The notes: a model not told the origin generated them from the letters alone. DNA of 64,000 nt from a bacterium (GCA_016124905.1 WGMV01000008.1:46521-110520); one strand, 5' to 3'. Numbered from the stretch's first letter, positions 9,042 through 17,281 are shown. Numbers and translations are program-made.

Positions 9042-10531
9042 ATATCCTCACCGCGCACATTCCCATCCTCATGGTGCTGCTGCCGCTTTTCGGCGCGCTG
9101 GCGGCCTCCCTCTGCCGCACGCCGCGCGCGGCATGGGCGGTGGCGCAAACAGTGCTGGCGCTCATGTTTCTTTGCATGTGCCGCACCGCCTATGTGCTGG
9201 ATGCCGATACCAACATGTTCTACCTCCTCGGCGGCCTGAAAAGCCTGGTCGGCATTCAGCTTCAGGTCGACAGCCTGAACATATTTTTACTCTGGATCAT
9301 TGTGCTCGTCGGCCTGCCGGGCGTGCTTTACATGCGCCACGCGCTGGAAGCCGAACTGGAGCAGGCGCGCCAGCCGCTCGCCTATGCCTGCCTGCTTCTC
9401 TGCATCATGGGGCTTTCCGGCATGGCGGTCACGCATGATGCCTTCAATCTCTATGTCTTTCTCGAAATCTCCTCGCTGGCCACGTACGCCCTCATTTCTC
9501 TGGGCCGGGAACGAAGGGCGGTTTCCGCTGCCTTTCAATACCTTCTGCTCGGCACCATCGGCGCCACCTTCATGCTGATCGGCATCGGGCTGATCTACAT
9601 CATGACCGGCACCCTCAACATGAGCCTGATGGCCGATGCGCTTGCGGGAATAGTTAAAGGGGAGGGGCAGTCCGCCATGCCGGTGCTCGCGGCCTATGCC
9701 TTCATTGCCGCTGGCCTGATGCTGAAAATGGGGCTTTTCCCGCTCCATTTCTGGCTGCCAAATGCTTACAGCCACGCGCCCTCTTCCATCATGCCCATCA
9801 TGGCGGGCATCACCACCAAGCTTTCCGCTTATGCGTTGCTTCGTCTGCTGCTCACGCTGCATGGGCACGCACAGTTGGGCATGTTGTTGATGACCTGTGG
9901 CGGGGTGGCCATGCTGGCCGGTTCCATCGCCGCCCGGCGGCAGGATCAGTTGAAGCGCATGCTCGCCTTCTCCAGCATCGCGCATATGGGCTATATCGCC
10001 CTGGCCATTGGCCTTAACACGCCTGAAGCCCTTGTAGCCGCGCTTACCATCATGCTGGCGCACGGCCTCACCAAGTCCACCCTTTTCATGGCCGTAGGCA
10101 ACATGACATGGAAGCTTGCGCGCCCCGCCACGCTTGGCAATATCCGCGGCATGGCGGCCACCATGCCGTATAATTCCATGGCCTTTCTGCTTGCCTCATT
10201 CGCCATGCTTGGCCTGCCTTTCACCGTCGGTTTTGTCGGCAAATGGCAGCTTATTACAGCCCTCATGAACCAGCCGCTCTGGCTGGCGGTGCCACTTGTT
10301 CTGGCGGTCGTTGTCAGCACGCTTTTGGCCTTTTCCTATCTATGGAACGTGGCCGAGGCGCTCTATGCCAAAACGGATGACGCCAAACCCGGGCGGGATA
10401 TCCCCCGCACCATGCTGGTGCCGCTGGGCATGCTGCTGGCGGTGATCATCTATCTCGGCCTTGATGCGCGTTACCTGCAATGGGCGCAGGCCGCCGCGCG
10501 TGTCTTCTGGCCGGAAGGAGCGGGCGCATGA
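9038..10531 (+). CDS. mrpD: Mrp-type antiporter subunit D (proton-translocating, NuoN/NuoM-like)
   Basis: A 497-residue polytopic protein of the proton_antipo_M family, homologous to NuoL/M/N. Visible motifs are the Glu-bearing helix FNLYVFLEISSLATYALI, the Lys-containing helix around GLMLKMGLFPLHFWLPNAY (the family motif KxxxxPxHxWLPxAH with an altered end) and the late segment LPFTVGFVGKW. The start is a GTG at 9038 inside a GTGA overlap with mrpC. It is one of three antiporter-like pumps in this operon and the one closest to canonical MrpD. Confidence 0.92.
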   Translation: MNILTAHIPILMVLLPLFGALAASLCRTPRAAWAVAQTVLALMFLCMCRTAYVLDADTNMFYLLGGLKSLVGIQLQVDSLNIFLLWIIVLVGLPGVLYMRHALEAELEQARQPLAYACLLLCIMGLSGMAVTHDAFNLYVFLEISSLATYALISLGRERRAVSAAFQYLLLGTIGATFMLIGIGLIYIMTGTLNMSLMADALAGIVKGEGQSAMPVLAAYAFIAAGLMLKMGLFPLHFWLPNAYSHAPSSIMPIMAGITTKLSAYALLRLLLTLHGHAQLGMLLMTCGGVAMLAGSIAARRQDQLKRMLAFSSIAHMGYIALAIGLNTPEALVAALTIMLAHGLTKSTLFMAVGNMTWKLARPATLGNIRGMAATMPYNSMAFLLASFAMLGLPFTVGFVGKWQLITALMNQPLWLAVPLVLAVVVSTLLAFSYLWNVAEALYAKTDDAKPGRDIPRTMLVPLGMLLAVIIYLGLDARYLQWAQAAARVFWPEGAGA

Positions 10532-12006
10532 GCACGGCGCAACTCTGGTTACTGGCATCGCTCGCCTTGCCCTGGCTGGGGGTGCCGCTCGCCGTCTGCA
10601 TCCGCCCTGCCAACGGGCGCGATGCGTCCCTGCTTCTGCTCGGCATCCTCACCGCCATGGCGGTGTTCATGCTGTATCGCATCAACCAGTCGGGCGAATC
10701 CCTCTCTCTCACCTTGCTTCCTTGGCTGCCCGGCATCGCGCTTCGCTTTTCCGTGGAGCCCATCGGTCTGCTCTTCGCCCTGGTTGCCACGCGCCTCTGG
10801 CCCGTCACCCATCTCTATGCCATCGGCTACATGCGTAAAAACAACGAGGCCAACCAGCCGCGTTTCTATGCCTGCATGGCCGCCAGCATCGGCTGCGCGG
10901 TGGGCATGGCGTTTTCGGCCAACCTGCTCACCACCTTTTTGTTTTATGAAATGATGACGCTCTGCACCTATCCGCTGGTGACCCATGCGGGCGATGAGGA
11001 ATCGCGCCAGAGCGGCAGACGTTATCTCTTCACGCTGCTCGGTGCGTCGCTCGCGCTTCTGCTCCCGGCGATGCTGATCATCTGGCATCTTGCCGGCACG
11101 CTGGATTATGCCGCAGGCGGCATCCTTTCCAGCCATGCGCAGGCACCCTGGCTCGGCATCATTCTGCTGCTCGCCATCTATGGCGTGGCCAAGGCCGCCC
11201 TCATGCCCATTCATCGCTGGCTGCCCGCCGCCATGGTCGCGCCCGTTCCGGTCAGCGCGCTGCTTCATGCCGTGGCCGTGGTGAAGGCGGGTGTTTTCCT
11301 TATCGCCAAATTATTGGTCTATGTGTTTGGTACCGCCACGCTTGCCACCTATGCCTTCGACCATCCGCTCGGCTATAACTGGCTGCCCGTCATGGCGGGC
11401 GCCACCGTGGTGCTTGCGGGGTTGATCGCCCTGCGGAAGGACAAGCTCAAATCCCGCCTGGCCTATTCCACCATCGCCCAATTAAGTTACATCACACTGG
11501 CGCTTTCCACGCTCAAGGGCTGGGCCGTGATCGGCGCGGTCTACCACATCGCCGCCCATGCGGCGGCGAAAATCTGCCTCTTCTTTGCGGCGGGCAATAT
11601 CGCTACCATGCAGGGAAAAACCAAAGTGAGCGAGTTGAACGGCATCGGCCGCGCCATGCCCTGGACCATGGGCGCGTTCGCGCTGGCCAGCCTCTCCATC
11701 ATCGGCCTGCCGCCGACGGCGGGCTTCATCAGCAAATGGTGGATGCTGCGCGGCATGCTGGAAGCGGAGGACTGGTTCGCCGTTATCGCGCTGGCCACCG
11801 GTTCCCTGCTTTCCGCTGCTTATCTTCTGCCCATCATCTACCGTGCGTTTTTCCTCCCAGCGGTGGAAGAAAAACCCGGCATGGCCGATGCCCCCTGGAC
11901 CATGCTCATCCCAACCGTCGGCACCGCCATAGCCTGCATTTTATTATTCTTCCTCAGCCCCTTTTTATTGCAGCTTCTGATGCCGCTTAAGGGAGGCACG
12001 CCATGA
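10528..12006 (+). CDS. Second antiporter-like membrane subunit (NuoL/M/N family)
   Basis: A 492-residue polytopic proton_antipo_M protein. The start is at ATG 10528 (MSTAQLWLL), overlapping the mrpD stop by 4 bp. Family features are TTFLFYEMMTLCTYPLVTHAG (Glu in the pump helix), VAKAALMPIHRWLPAAMVAP with the conserved Lys and HxWLP, the helix pair around RKDKLKSRLAYSTIAQLSYI, and PPTAGFISKWWML near the C-terminus. It is closest to MrpD/HyfB-like subunits and is distinct in sequence from the neighbouring copies, so it is a diverged paralogue. The charged residues of the proton path are retained, so it is probably active. Confidence 0.85.
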   Translation: MSTAQLWLLASLALPWLGVPLAVCIRPANGRDASLLLLGILTAMAVFMLYRINQSGESLSLTLLPWLPGIALRFSVEPIGLLFALVATRLWPVTHLYAIGYMRKNNEANQPRFYACMAASIGCAVGMAFSANLLTTFLFYEMMTLCTYPLVTHAGDEESRQSGRRYLFTLLGASLALLLPAMLIIWHLAGTLDYAAGGILSSHAQAPWLGIILLLAIYGVAKAALMPIHRWLPAAMVAPVPVSALLHAVAVVKAGVFLIAKLLVYVFGTATLATYAFDHPLGYNWLPVMAGATVVLAGLIALRKDKLKSRLAYSTIAQLSYITLALSTLKGWAVIGAVYHIAAHAAAKICLFFAAGNIATMQGKTKVSELNGIGRAMPWTMGAFALASLSIIGLPPTAGFISKWWMLRGMLEAEDWFAVIALATGSLLSAAYLLPIIYRAFFLPAVEEKPGMADAPWTMLIPTVGTAIACILLFFLSPFLLQLLMPLKGGTP

Positions 12007-12527
12007 CGCGCAAACCACCCAAAAAAGGAACCGATAAAAAACCGCCGGTTAAAAAAGCAGCAAAACAGCCGCCCGCCGTTCAACCATCTTCCGTGCCGGT
12101 TCCCTCCATTTCCCTTCCGTCTTTCCTGACGGTCAAGCTCCCGTCATTGGAGGAAATCGCCAAGGCTGAAAAACAGCAGCGCGAAACCGCGATGGAAGAA
12201 GCCGCGCTTCAAACGGAAGCGCCGCCCGCGCCCGTCGTTGAAACACCCAAAAAACCTGCCGAAAAACCTCCCGCCCGCACTGGCCGCTACAGTGATTTCT
12301 CCCCGCGCGTAGTGCGCCTTCTCTGGTCCGGTTTTGCACTGCTGTTGCTTGCATTATTGGTGACGGAGCTCTTCACCCCGTCGCACCCCGCTTTTGGCAT
12401 TGATGCCACGCCTTTCTTCTTTGCCTGGTATGGCTTCCTTTCCTGCGCGTGCATCGTGCTTGTCTCCAACCTGCTTGGCAAACTTCTGAAGCGCCCGGAA
12501 GATTATTACGAAGGAGGCGCGTCATGA
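12003..12527 (+). CDS. Small Pro/Lys-rich two-helix membrane protein of the antiporter operon
   Basis: A 174-residue protein. Residues 1-100 are rich in Pro, Lys, Ala and Glu and look disordered and cytoplasmic. Two membrane helices follow (about 107-124 and 138-158), and the protein ends with LLGKLLKRPEDYYEGGAS. The C-terminal pattern, a short loop with His-Pro and Asp, a second helix, then R-x-E-D-Y-Y, recalls small membrane proteins that accompany Mrp-like and complex-I-like loci; this is from memory and not verified. Both ends overlap neighbouring genes by 4 bp, so it is very likely a subunit or assembly factor of the same complex. Function unknown. Confidence 0.8.
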   Translation: MTRKPPKKGTDKKPPVKKAAKQPPAVQPSSVPVPSISLPSFLTVKLPSLEEIAKAEKQQRETAMEEAALQTEAPPAPVVETPKKPAEKPPARTGRYSDFSPRVVRLLWSGFALLLLALLVTELFTPSHPAFGIDATPFFFAWYGFLSCACIVLVSNLLGKLLKRPEDYYEGGAS

Positions 12528-14218
12528 CCGAATGGTGGCATCTTTCTCCCGCCTTTCTGCTGCTGGCCTTTATCCCGCTGATTCTCTTTTTGCCTGCGGC
12601 GCTTCTGCGCATTACGCTGGCGGCCGCGCCGCTTTATGCCATTGCCTTCATCTGGCTGCTGCCGCGGGGGCTGCATGTGGAGCTGGCCAACCTGCAATGG
12701 CTGATGGTCGGCCCATGCAGCCGCCTGTTCGGCACCGCCTTTTGCATCGCGCTCTGGGGCAGCGGCATGCTGGCCTGGCAGCGCCTCCCGCGCACGGAAC
12801 TCGCCGCCGGTTATTTCTATGCCGCCAGCGCGCTCGGCATCGTCTTCTCCGGCGATCTTCCCTCGCTCCTCATCTGGTGGGAGATGCTCGCCATCGGCGC
12901 CGTCATCATCCTCTGGAGCAGCGGTACGAAAGCTGCCCGCGCCGCAGCCATGCGCTATGCCTTTTTGCACCTGATCGGCGGTATGGCGATGATCGGCGGC
13001 ATCAGCCTCTACATGGTCATGCACGAGACCTATGCCATCGCCCCCTTCGCCATCAACGACTGGCATCAACTTCTGACGCATGAGCACCTGCCCGAGGCCC
13101 TCATCCTCATCGGCATCCTCGTCAACCTCGGCGCGCCGCCGTTTTCCTCTTGGGTGGCGGACAGCTACCCCGAAGCCTCGCCCAGCGGCACGGCGCTGCT
13201 TTCCGCCATCACCACCAAATCGGCGGTGTTTGTGGCCATCATGCTCTTCGGCGGGCTGGATATCCTGATCCCGATCGGCCTGTTCATGGTCTTTTACGGC
13301 ATCGTCATGGCCATGCTGGAAAACGACGCCCGCCGCATCCTTTCCTACAGCATCGTCAACCAGGTCGGCTTCATGGTCGCCGCCATTGGCATCGGCACGC
13401 CGCTGGCCTTGCTGGGCGCGGCGGCGCACGCCTTCTGCCACATCATCTATAAGGGTCTGCTCATGATGTCCGCCGGTGTGGTGCTGGAAGCCACCGGCAA
13501 ACGCCGTTGCAGCGAGCTGGGCGGCCTTTACCACAGCATGCCCTTCACCACCCTGTGTGCGAGCATCGGTGCGCTGGCCATCTCCGCCATGCCGCTCACG
13601 TCGGGTTTCGTCAGCAAGGGGCTCGCCATTCAGGCCGCGGCCGATCAGCAGCTCTTCTGGGTATGGATGGCGCTGATTGCCGCCAGCGCGGGCGTGTTTT
13701 TGCATGCGGGCATCAAATATCCCTGGTTCGTCTTTTTCCAGAAGGACAGCGGCCTTCGCCCGGCGGAAGCCCCATGGCCGTCGCGCATCGGCATGGGCGT
13801 GTTCGCACTTCTCTGCATCCTTCCCGGCATCTGGCCGGAAGGGCTCTACCGCATGCTGCCGCTGCCGCCCTATGGGTACGAGGCCTATACCGCAAGCCAC
13901 GTGCTGCCGCAGCTCGAGCTGCTCTGCTTCTCCGCGCTCGCCTTCTTCCTGCTGCTGCCCTGGCTGGGCCGCACCCTCACCCTCACGCTGGACTGGGACT
14001 GGTTCATCCGTCGCCCCGGCCGCATGCTCTGGCAAAGGCTGGAGCATCTGGTCACCACCGCCTACCGCGATCTCAGCGGCATCTTCCATGCGGGTTACGG
14101 CAATGGCTGGAACTGCCGGGGCTGCAGGCTGTTTTCACAAACCATCACCTCCGGCAGCCTGCTGTGCCTGCTGCTCGTCATGCTGAGCCTGTGCATGCTG
14201 GTTTATTTCTGGGCTTGA
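12524..14218 (+). CDS. Third antiporter-like membrane subunit (NuoL/M/N family)
   Basis: A 564-residue polytopic protein. The start is at ATG 12524 (MTEWWHLSP), overlapping the previous stop by 4 bp. It keeps the proton_antipo_M features: DLPSLLIWWEMLAIGAVIIL (pump-helix Glu), NLGAPPFSSWVADSYPEASP in place of the usual KxxxxPxHxWLPxAH, ENDARRILSYSIVNQVGFM, and MPLTSGFVSKGLA. The Lys/His of the central motif are replaced (NLGAPPFSSWVADSY), so proton conduction may differ from the two other pumps. The C-terminus adds helices and a Cys-containing loop (GNGWNCRGCRLFSQTI). It ends the operon and overlaps the convergent DUF192 gene by 16 bp. Confidence 0.85.
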   Translation: MTEWWHLSPAFLLLAFIPLILFLPAALLRITLAAAPLYAIAFIWLLPRGLHVELANLQWLMVGPCSRLFGTAFCIALWGSGMLAWQRLPRTELAAGYFYAASALGIVFSGDLPSLLIWWEMLAIGAVIILWSSGTKAARAAAMRYAFLHLIGGMAMIGGISLYMVMHETYAIAPFAINDWHQLLTHEHLPEALILIGILVNLGAPPFSSWVADSYPEASPSGTALLSAITTKSAVFVAIMLFGGLDILIPIGLFMVFYGIVMAMLENDARRILSYSIVNQVGFMVAAIGIGTPLALLGAAAHAFCHIIYKGLLMMSAGVVLEATGKRRCSELGGLYHSMPFTTLCASIGALAISAMPLTSGFVSKGLAIQAAADQQLFWVWMALIAASAGVFLHAGIKYPWFVFFQKDSGLRPAEAPWPSRIGMGVFALLCILPGIWPEGLYRMLPLPPYGYEAYTASHVLPQLELLCFSALAFFLLLPWLGRTLTLTLDWDWFIRRPGRMLWQRLEHLVTTAYRDLSGIFHAGYGNGWNCRGCRLFSQTITSGSLLCLLLVMLSLCMLVYFWA

Positions 14219-14679
14219 GGGGCTGCCTCGCACCGAACCCGGTCGCCCGGCGCGAGATGGTGCGCTTTCGCCTGCCCACCGGCAATCTCCAGCACATAGC
14301 GCGCGGGGGAGGGCGTCTGGCGAATGGTCAGCGTCTCCGGTTTGGCCTCATGCTCGATGTAACGCACCACGCCCGCCTCATCCACAAACACCATATCCAG
14401 CGGAATCAGCGTGTTTTTCATCCACATGGCCACGCGGTAGGAATGGTCGAACACAAACCACATGCCCTTGTCCGCATCCAGCTTGGTACGAAACATCAGT
14501 CCCTTTTCCTGGGTGGTCTCATCCGCGGCCAGTTCCACGGCATAGGCGGCCTTTTCCTTGTTCTGAATATCGAAAAACCGCACCTTGCTAGCCGTGTGGC
14601 AGGGTTCAACGGCATGTGCGCCCGTGGTCAACACGGCAAAAACTAAAGAAAATTTAGCGATTTCCTGGTATATTGGCAT
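14203..14679 (-). CDS. DUF192-family secreted protein
   Basis: The start is placed at ATG 14677-14679 (MPIYQEIAKFSLVF...), which gives a signal peptide ending THAGAHA-like at GAHAVEP (about residue 22); upstream in-frame codons overlap the divergent gene. The 158-residue protein has the DUF192 core: FAVELAADETTQEKGLMFR-type segment, then MWFVFDHSYRVAMWMKNTL and IPLDMVFVDEAGVV. DUF192 proteins are small exported beta proteins of unknown biochemical function. Its 3' end overlaps the antiporter operon convergently by 16 bp. Confidence 0.88.
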   Translation of the reverse strand: MPIYQEIAKFSLVFAVLTTGAHAVEPCHTASKVRFFDIQNKEKAAYAVELAADETTQEKGLMFRTKLDADKGMWFVFDHSYRVAMWMKNTLIPLDMVFVDEAGVVRYIEHEAKPETLTIRQTPSPARYVLEIAGGQAKAHHLAPGDRVRCEAAPQAQK

Positions 14680-14707
14680 AAGCAAAGCATGAAGCAGGTA
14701 AGCGGCA

Positions 14708-15277
14708 ATGACAAGAGGCTTTTTTGGCGGCATGGGTGGCGGCGCTGGCGATGGCGGTGGCCGCAAAACCTTTAAGGCCAGCGACTTTCTGAAAAAGAAC
14801 ATGATGAAAAAGGGGGGCGCGGCCTCCATGGGGGGCTCTAAATACGACGGCAAGCCCGACTATCAGGACGCCATGAAAGCCCGCATCGAGGAATACAAAC
14901 AGCAGATGATGAAGGAAGCGGGCAAAAAGAATAAAATCAGCCTGCCCGGCGTCGACCCCAGCCAGGATTTCGGCATGAGCGAAAACGCCAAAAAAGTGCT
15001 GGAACAAATGGCCATCAAAAAAGCCAAAAAGGAAGCCCGCAAACGCAAAATGAAGGAATTGGCCGAAAAGAAGATCGCCAAAAAAACCGGCAATGACGGC
15101 AAAAAGGGCAAAAGCATCTTCGGTGTCGAAATCGGCAAACCCAAAGACACCGCTCCCCCCGCCAGAACGCCGACAAAAAGCGAGGGTGCCTGGTCCGGCA
15201 CCATGTGGGGCCAGAAGGATTCCTGGGAAGGCACTATGTGGGCTAAAAAAGACACCAAGAAGGATGACTGGCGGTAA
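14708..15277 (+). CDS. Lysine-rich hypothetical protein with C-terminal Trp-Gly-Thr-Met-Trp repeats
   Basis: A 189-residue protein I do not recognise. It has a Gly-rich N-terminus (residues 3-18), a long Lys/Met/Glu-rich helical stretch (about 60-135, probable coiled coil, with Lys-Ala runs) and a C-terminal tail with two copies of W-S/E-GTMW-x-x-KD (about residues 162-184). No signal peptide or membrane segment. It is divergent from the DUF192 gene (28 bp gap) and 2 bp upstream of the CE-clan-like gene, so the two may share a transcript. The strong bias to AAA/AAG in the Lys-rich part is expected from the composition. The start codon lacks a strong ribosome binding site. Confidence 0.7.
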   Translation: MTRGFFGGMGGGAGDGGGRKTFKASDFLKKNMMKKGGAASMGGSKYDGKPDYQDAMKARIEEYKQQMMKEAGKKNKISLPGVDPSQDFGMSENAKKVLEQMAIKKAKKEARKRKMKELAEKKIAKKTGNDGKKGKSIFGVEIGKPKDTAPPARTPTKSEGAWSGTMWGQKDSWEGTMWAKKDTKKDDWR

Positions 15278-15279
15278 TC

Positions 15280-15900
15280 ATGATGGCGCAACCCATTCCC
15301 ATTGGTGAGGCGTATCAATCGGTCTTGACCATGCAGTTGCTGGATTTGCTCTTGCCAGCCAACACGCTTGAAGGATTCAATGCCATCCTTATCAACACCG
15401 CTAGGAATCTCGACTATACCACAGCGGTTTTCAACGCCAATCCGGACGCCACGCTGGTTTTGGCATCACTCGTCATCCCAAGTCCACGCGGCACACCTCA
15501 CCCGAATGATCCGACGAAAATCGTGGATCATTCCGTAATGCTTGCATACCAGCCAGCCACCAATAGCTTCCTTTATCAATGTCCGTATGGAATGCCGGTG
15601 CCCGATTATTTAAGAGAACATCTGCAGCAGCAGTTGCCAGGGTGCGCTATTCATACAATACAAGCGGCACAGCAACATCCAGGGCAGCATGATTGCGCCC
15701 CATGGACTATCCACAACATCCAAACCCTGTTCAACTGGCAGGGGCAGCATCCGGATGGTAACCTGGAGGATTATACGCGGACGGTTGATGTACAAACCGA
15801 CATTGCGCCCATCCGTGAGCAGCACAACGCCATTCTGGAGGAAGTAAACCGCATGAAGGGCGATCAGCCGCGATTGAGAATAGGCGTACCTAGAACCTAA
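15280..15900 (+). CDS. Possible CE-clan cysteine protease-like protein (Ulp1/YopJ-like pattern)
   Basis: A 206-residue protein without signal peptide. The segment from about residue 82 reads DHSVMLAYQPATNSFLY, then QCPYG, and about 35 residues later QQHPGQHDCAPWTIHNIQ. This order (His84 followed by a strand, a turn, then Gln131/132 and Cys139 in Q-x(n)-D-C-x-x-W) resembles the catalytic core of CE-clan enzymes (Ulp1/SENP deSUMOylases, YopJ acetyltransferases, bacterial deubiquitinases). The acid normally about 17 residues after the His is not obvious (Q100/C101 lie there). If real, it would point to action on host ubiquitin-like modifiers or acetylation, but the call is pattern-based only. 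It overlaps the convergent rlmB by 4 bp. Confidence 0.4.
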   Translation: MMAQPIPIGEAYQSVLTMQLLDLLLPANTLEGFNAILINTARNLDYTTAVFNANPDATLVLASLVIPSPRGTPHPNDPTKIVDHSVMLAYQPATNSFLYQCPYGMPVPDYLREHLQQQLPGCAIHTIQAAQQHPGQHDCAPWTIHNIQTLFNWQGQHPDGNLEDYTRTVDVQTDIAPIREQHNAILEEVNRMKGDQPRLRIGVPRT

Positions 15901-16856
15901 CGCCGAAAACACTCATACAGCGCAATCGCCGCCGCCACGGAAACATTCAGGCTCTCCATCTCCCCGCTCATCGGCAGCTTCACCAGCTGGTCGCAGCGTT
16001 CGGCACTCAACCGGCGCAGCCCCTTGCCCTCGCTGCCCAGCACCAGCGCGGTTTTATCCGTCGGCTTGGCGTCATGCAGCGTCACGGTCGCATCGCCATC
16101 CAGCCCCAGCACCCAATAGCCGGCGGATTTCAAGGCAAGCATGGCATTCACCAGGTTGGGCACCCGCACCAGCGGCATGCTTTCCAGCGCCCCGGCGGCG
16201 GCTTTGGCAAGCGCCCCGGCCTCCTGCGCGCTATGCCGGTCGGTCGTAATGATGCCCCGCGCGCCGAATGCCAGCGCCGATCGCAAAATCGCCCCCACAT
16301 TGTGCGGGTCCGTCACCTGGTCCAGCAGCAGCACCGGCCCGGTGCGTTTGCTGTCTAAAATCGCCTCCAGCCCTTCGCCGGGCAGGGGTGCGGCCTCCAG
16401 CAAAATGCCCTGATGCGGCACATCCTGGGCCAGCAAGGCGCTGATATCCTGCGAGGTCGCCTTCACCACGCCGATTTTGGCCGCCTTGGCCGCCAGCTCC
16501 GGCTTTTGGCTCTGCAACTGCTCCAGCGCATCTGCCGTGGCGAAAAACCGGTAAAACTGCCGTTTATTGTTCCCCAGCGCTGCCAGCACCGGGTGCCAGC
16601 CATAGAGCCAGTAACGGTCGCTTCGTCCCTTCACTTCCACCTGCACGCGTGGCGTAGGGCCGCCTTTTCCATGCTGCTGTGGCCTGCCATGTGGTTTTCC
16701 GCCGCCGGGTTTACCATGTTTAGGGCGAAATTGCCCATCGCGCTCGCCACCCTCGCGCCGGGGCCCGCCTTGGCCCTGTGGGCGCGGCTTTCCGCTGCCG
16801 AATTTGCCTCCCGGCTTGCCGCTGCCGGAACCGCGTGGTGGAAAAGGGGGCTTCAT
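15897..16856 (-). CDS. rlmB: 23S rRNA (guanosine-2'-O-)-methyltransferase RlmB (TrmH/SpoU family)
   Basis: A 319-residue SpoU-family methyltransferase that methylates the ribose of a conserved 23S guanosine. The substrate-binding domain begins at YWLYGWHPVLAAL (about residue 81). The three knot motifs are DPHNVGAILRSALAFGARGI, LVLGSEGKGLRRLS and LNVSVAAAIALYECFRR. The first about 75 residues are a Gly/Pro/Lys/Arg-rich, probably disordered RNA-binding extension, common in alphaproteobacterial RlmB proteins. A GAGG ribosome binding site lies about 9 nt before the ATG. TrmH-type tRNA methylation is the alternative, but the extended N-terminal domain favours RlmB. Confidence 0.9.
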   Translation of the reverse strand: MKPPFPPRGSGSGKPGGKFGSGKPRPQGQGGPRREGGERDGQFRPKHGKPGGGKPHGRPQQHGKGGPTPRVQVEVKGRSDRYWLYGWHPVLAALGNNKRQFYRFFATADALEQLQSQKPELAAKAAKIGVVKATSQDISALLAQDVPHQGILLEAAPLPGEGLEAILDSKRTGPVLLLDQVTDPHNVGAILRSALAFGARGIITTDRHSAQEAGALAKAAAGALESMPLVRVPNLVNAMLALKSAGYWVLGLDGDATVTLHDAKPTDKTALVLGSEGKGLRRLSAERCDQLVKLPMSGEMESLNVSVAAAIALYECFRR

Positions 16857-16983
16857 GGGATGGCCTCAAGAACGATGTTAGGGCTTGCAATGGCGCGCCC
16901 GCTAAGTTAGGACAACGCCTTACCGCAAACAGGGGCGCTTGTAAATCCGCCCCCATGCATGGCAAAAAGCCAAAACGCTCCGT

Positions 16984-17069
16984 GGTGGAGTGGCCGAGCG
17001 GTCAATGGCAGCAGACTGTAAATCTGCCGACGTATGTCTACGTAGGTTCGAATCCTACCTCCACCACCA
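16984..17069 (+). tRNA. tRNA-Tyr (anticodon GTA)
   Basis: Acceptor stem GGTGGAG (16984-16990) pairs with CTCCACC (17059-17065), followed by discriminator A and an encoded CCA. Anticodon stem GCAGA/TCTGC holds loop CTGTAAA with anticodon GTA at 17018-17020. The long variable arm (around CGACGTATGTCTACG) marks a class II tRNA, as expected for bacterial tRNA-Tyr, and the T arm is GTAGG-TTCGAAT-CCTAC. Its 3' part is repeated downstream. Confidence 0.95.
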
Positions 17070-17111
17070 TTTACCAAAAGGGCCGCCTCGTGCGGTCTTT
17101 TTGGTAAATGG
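17051..17111 (+). repeat. 61-bp direct repeat, copy 1 (tRNA-Tyr 3' end plus terminator)
   Basis: Begins at AATCC in the T arm of tRNA-Tyr, runs through the acceptor 3' strand, CCA and the terminator hairpin, and ends in GGTAAATGG. The second copy at 17221-17281 differs at two positions only. Repeats of a tRNA 3' end are the usual footprint of site-specific integration or of a local duplication. Confidence 0.9.
17070..17108 (+). terminator. Terminator hairpin after tRNA-Tyr
   Basis: A 17-nt arm TTTACCAAAAGGGCCGC (17070-17086) pairs with 17092-17108 (GCGGTCTTTTTGGTAAA) across the loop CTCGT, with one G-T wobble and one mismatch. The internal run of five T follows a GC-rich stem, as in intrinsic terminators, and the near-symmetry could make it bidirectional. 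A perfect copy of the stem occurs at 17240-17278. Confidence 0.75.
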
Positions 17112-17220
17112 ATGACGGAGTGGATGAGAACCAAGTCAGGTTCGACAACGACCCGAAAGGGCGTTGGACGTGAGCGCAGCGAACGCCCTAAGGGTGAGGC
17201 GAGTTAAAACGAGCCGAATC

Positions 17221-17281
17221 AATCCTACCTCCACCACCATTTACCAAAAGGGCCGCCTCGTGCGGCCCTTTTGGTAAATGG
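17221..17281 (+). repeat. 61-bp direct repeat, copy 2 (orphan tRNA-Tyr 3' end plus perfect terminator hairpin)
   Basis: Same sequence as 17051-17111 with two changes (positions 17266 and 17268) that make the hairpin 17240-17278 a perfect 17-bp stem with loop CTCGT. No tRNA body precedes it. The 109 bp between the copies contain an inverted pair AGGGCGTT (17158-17165) and AACGCCCT (17182-17189) and no ORF of note. Confidence 0.88.

Noticed and set aside
12506..14089. 527-codon minus-strand frame opposite the third antiporter subunit
   Set aside because: The product is Gly/Asp/Glu/Arg-rich and lacks motifs; the membrane protein on the plus strand is real.
17112..17220. The spacer between the tRNA-Tyr repeat copies as a small integrated element
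   Set aside because: No ORF, no integrase and only one inverted repeat; too short to be a functional element, so it is noted only as a remnant.
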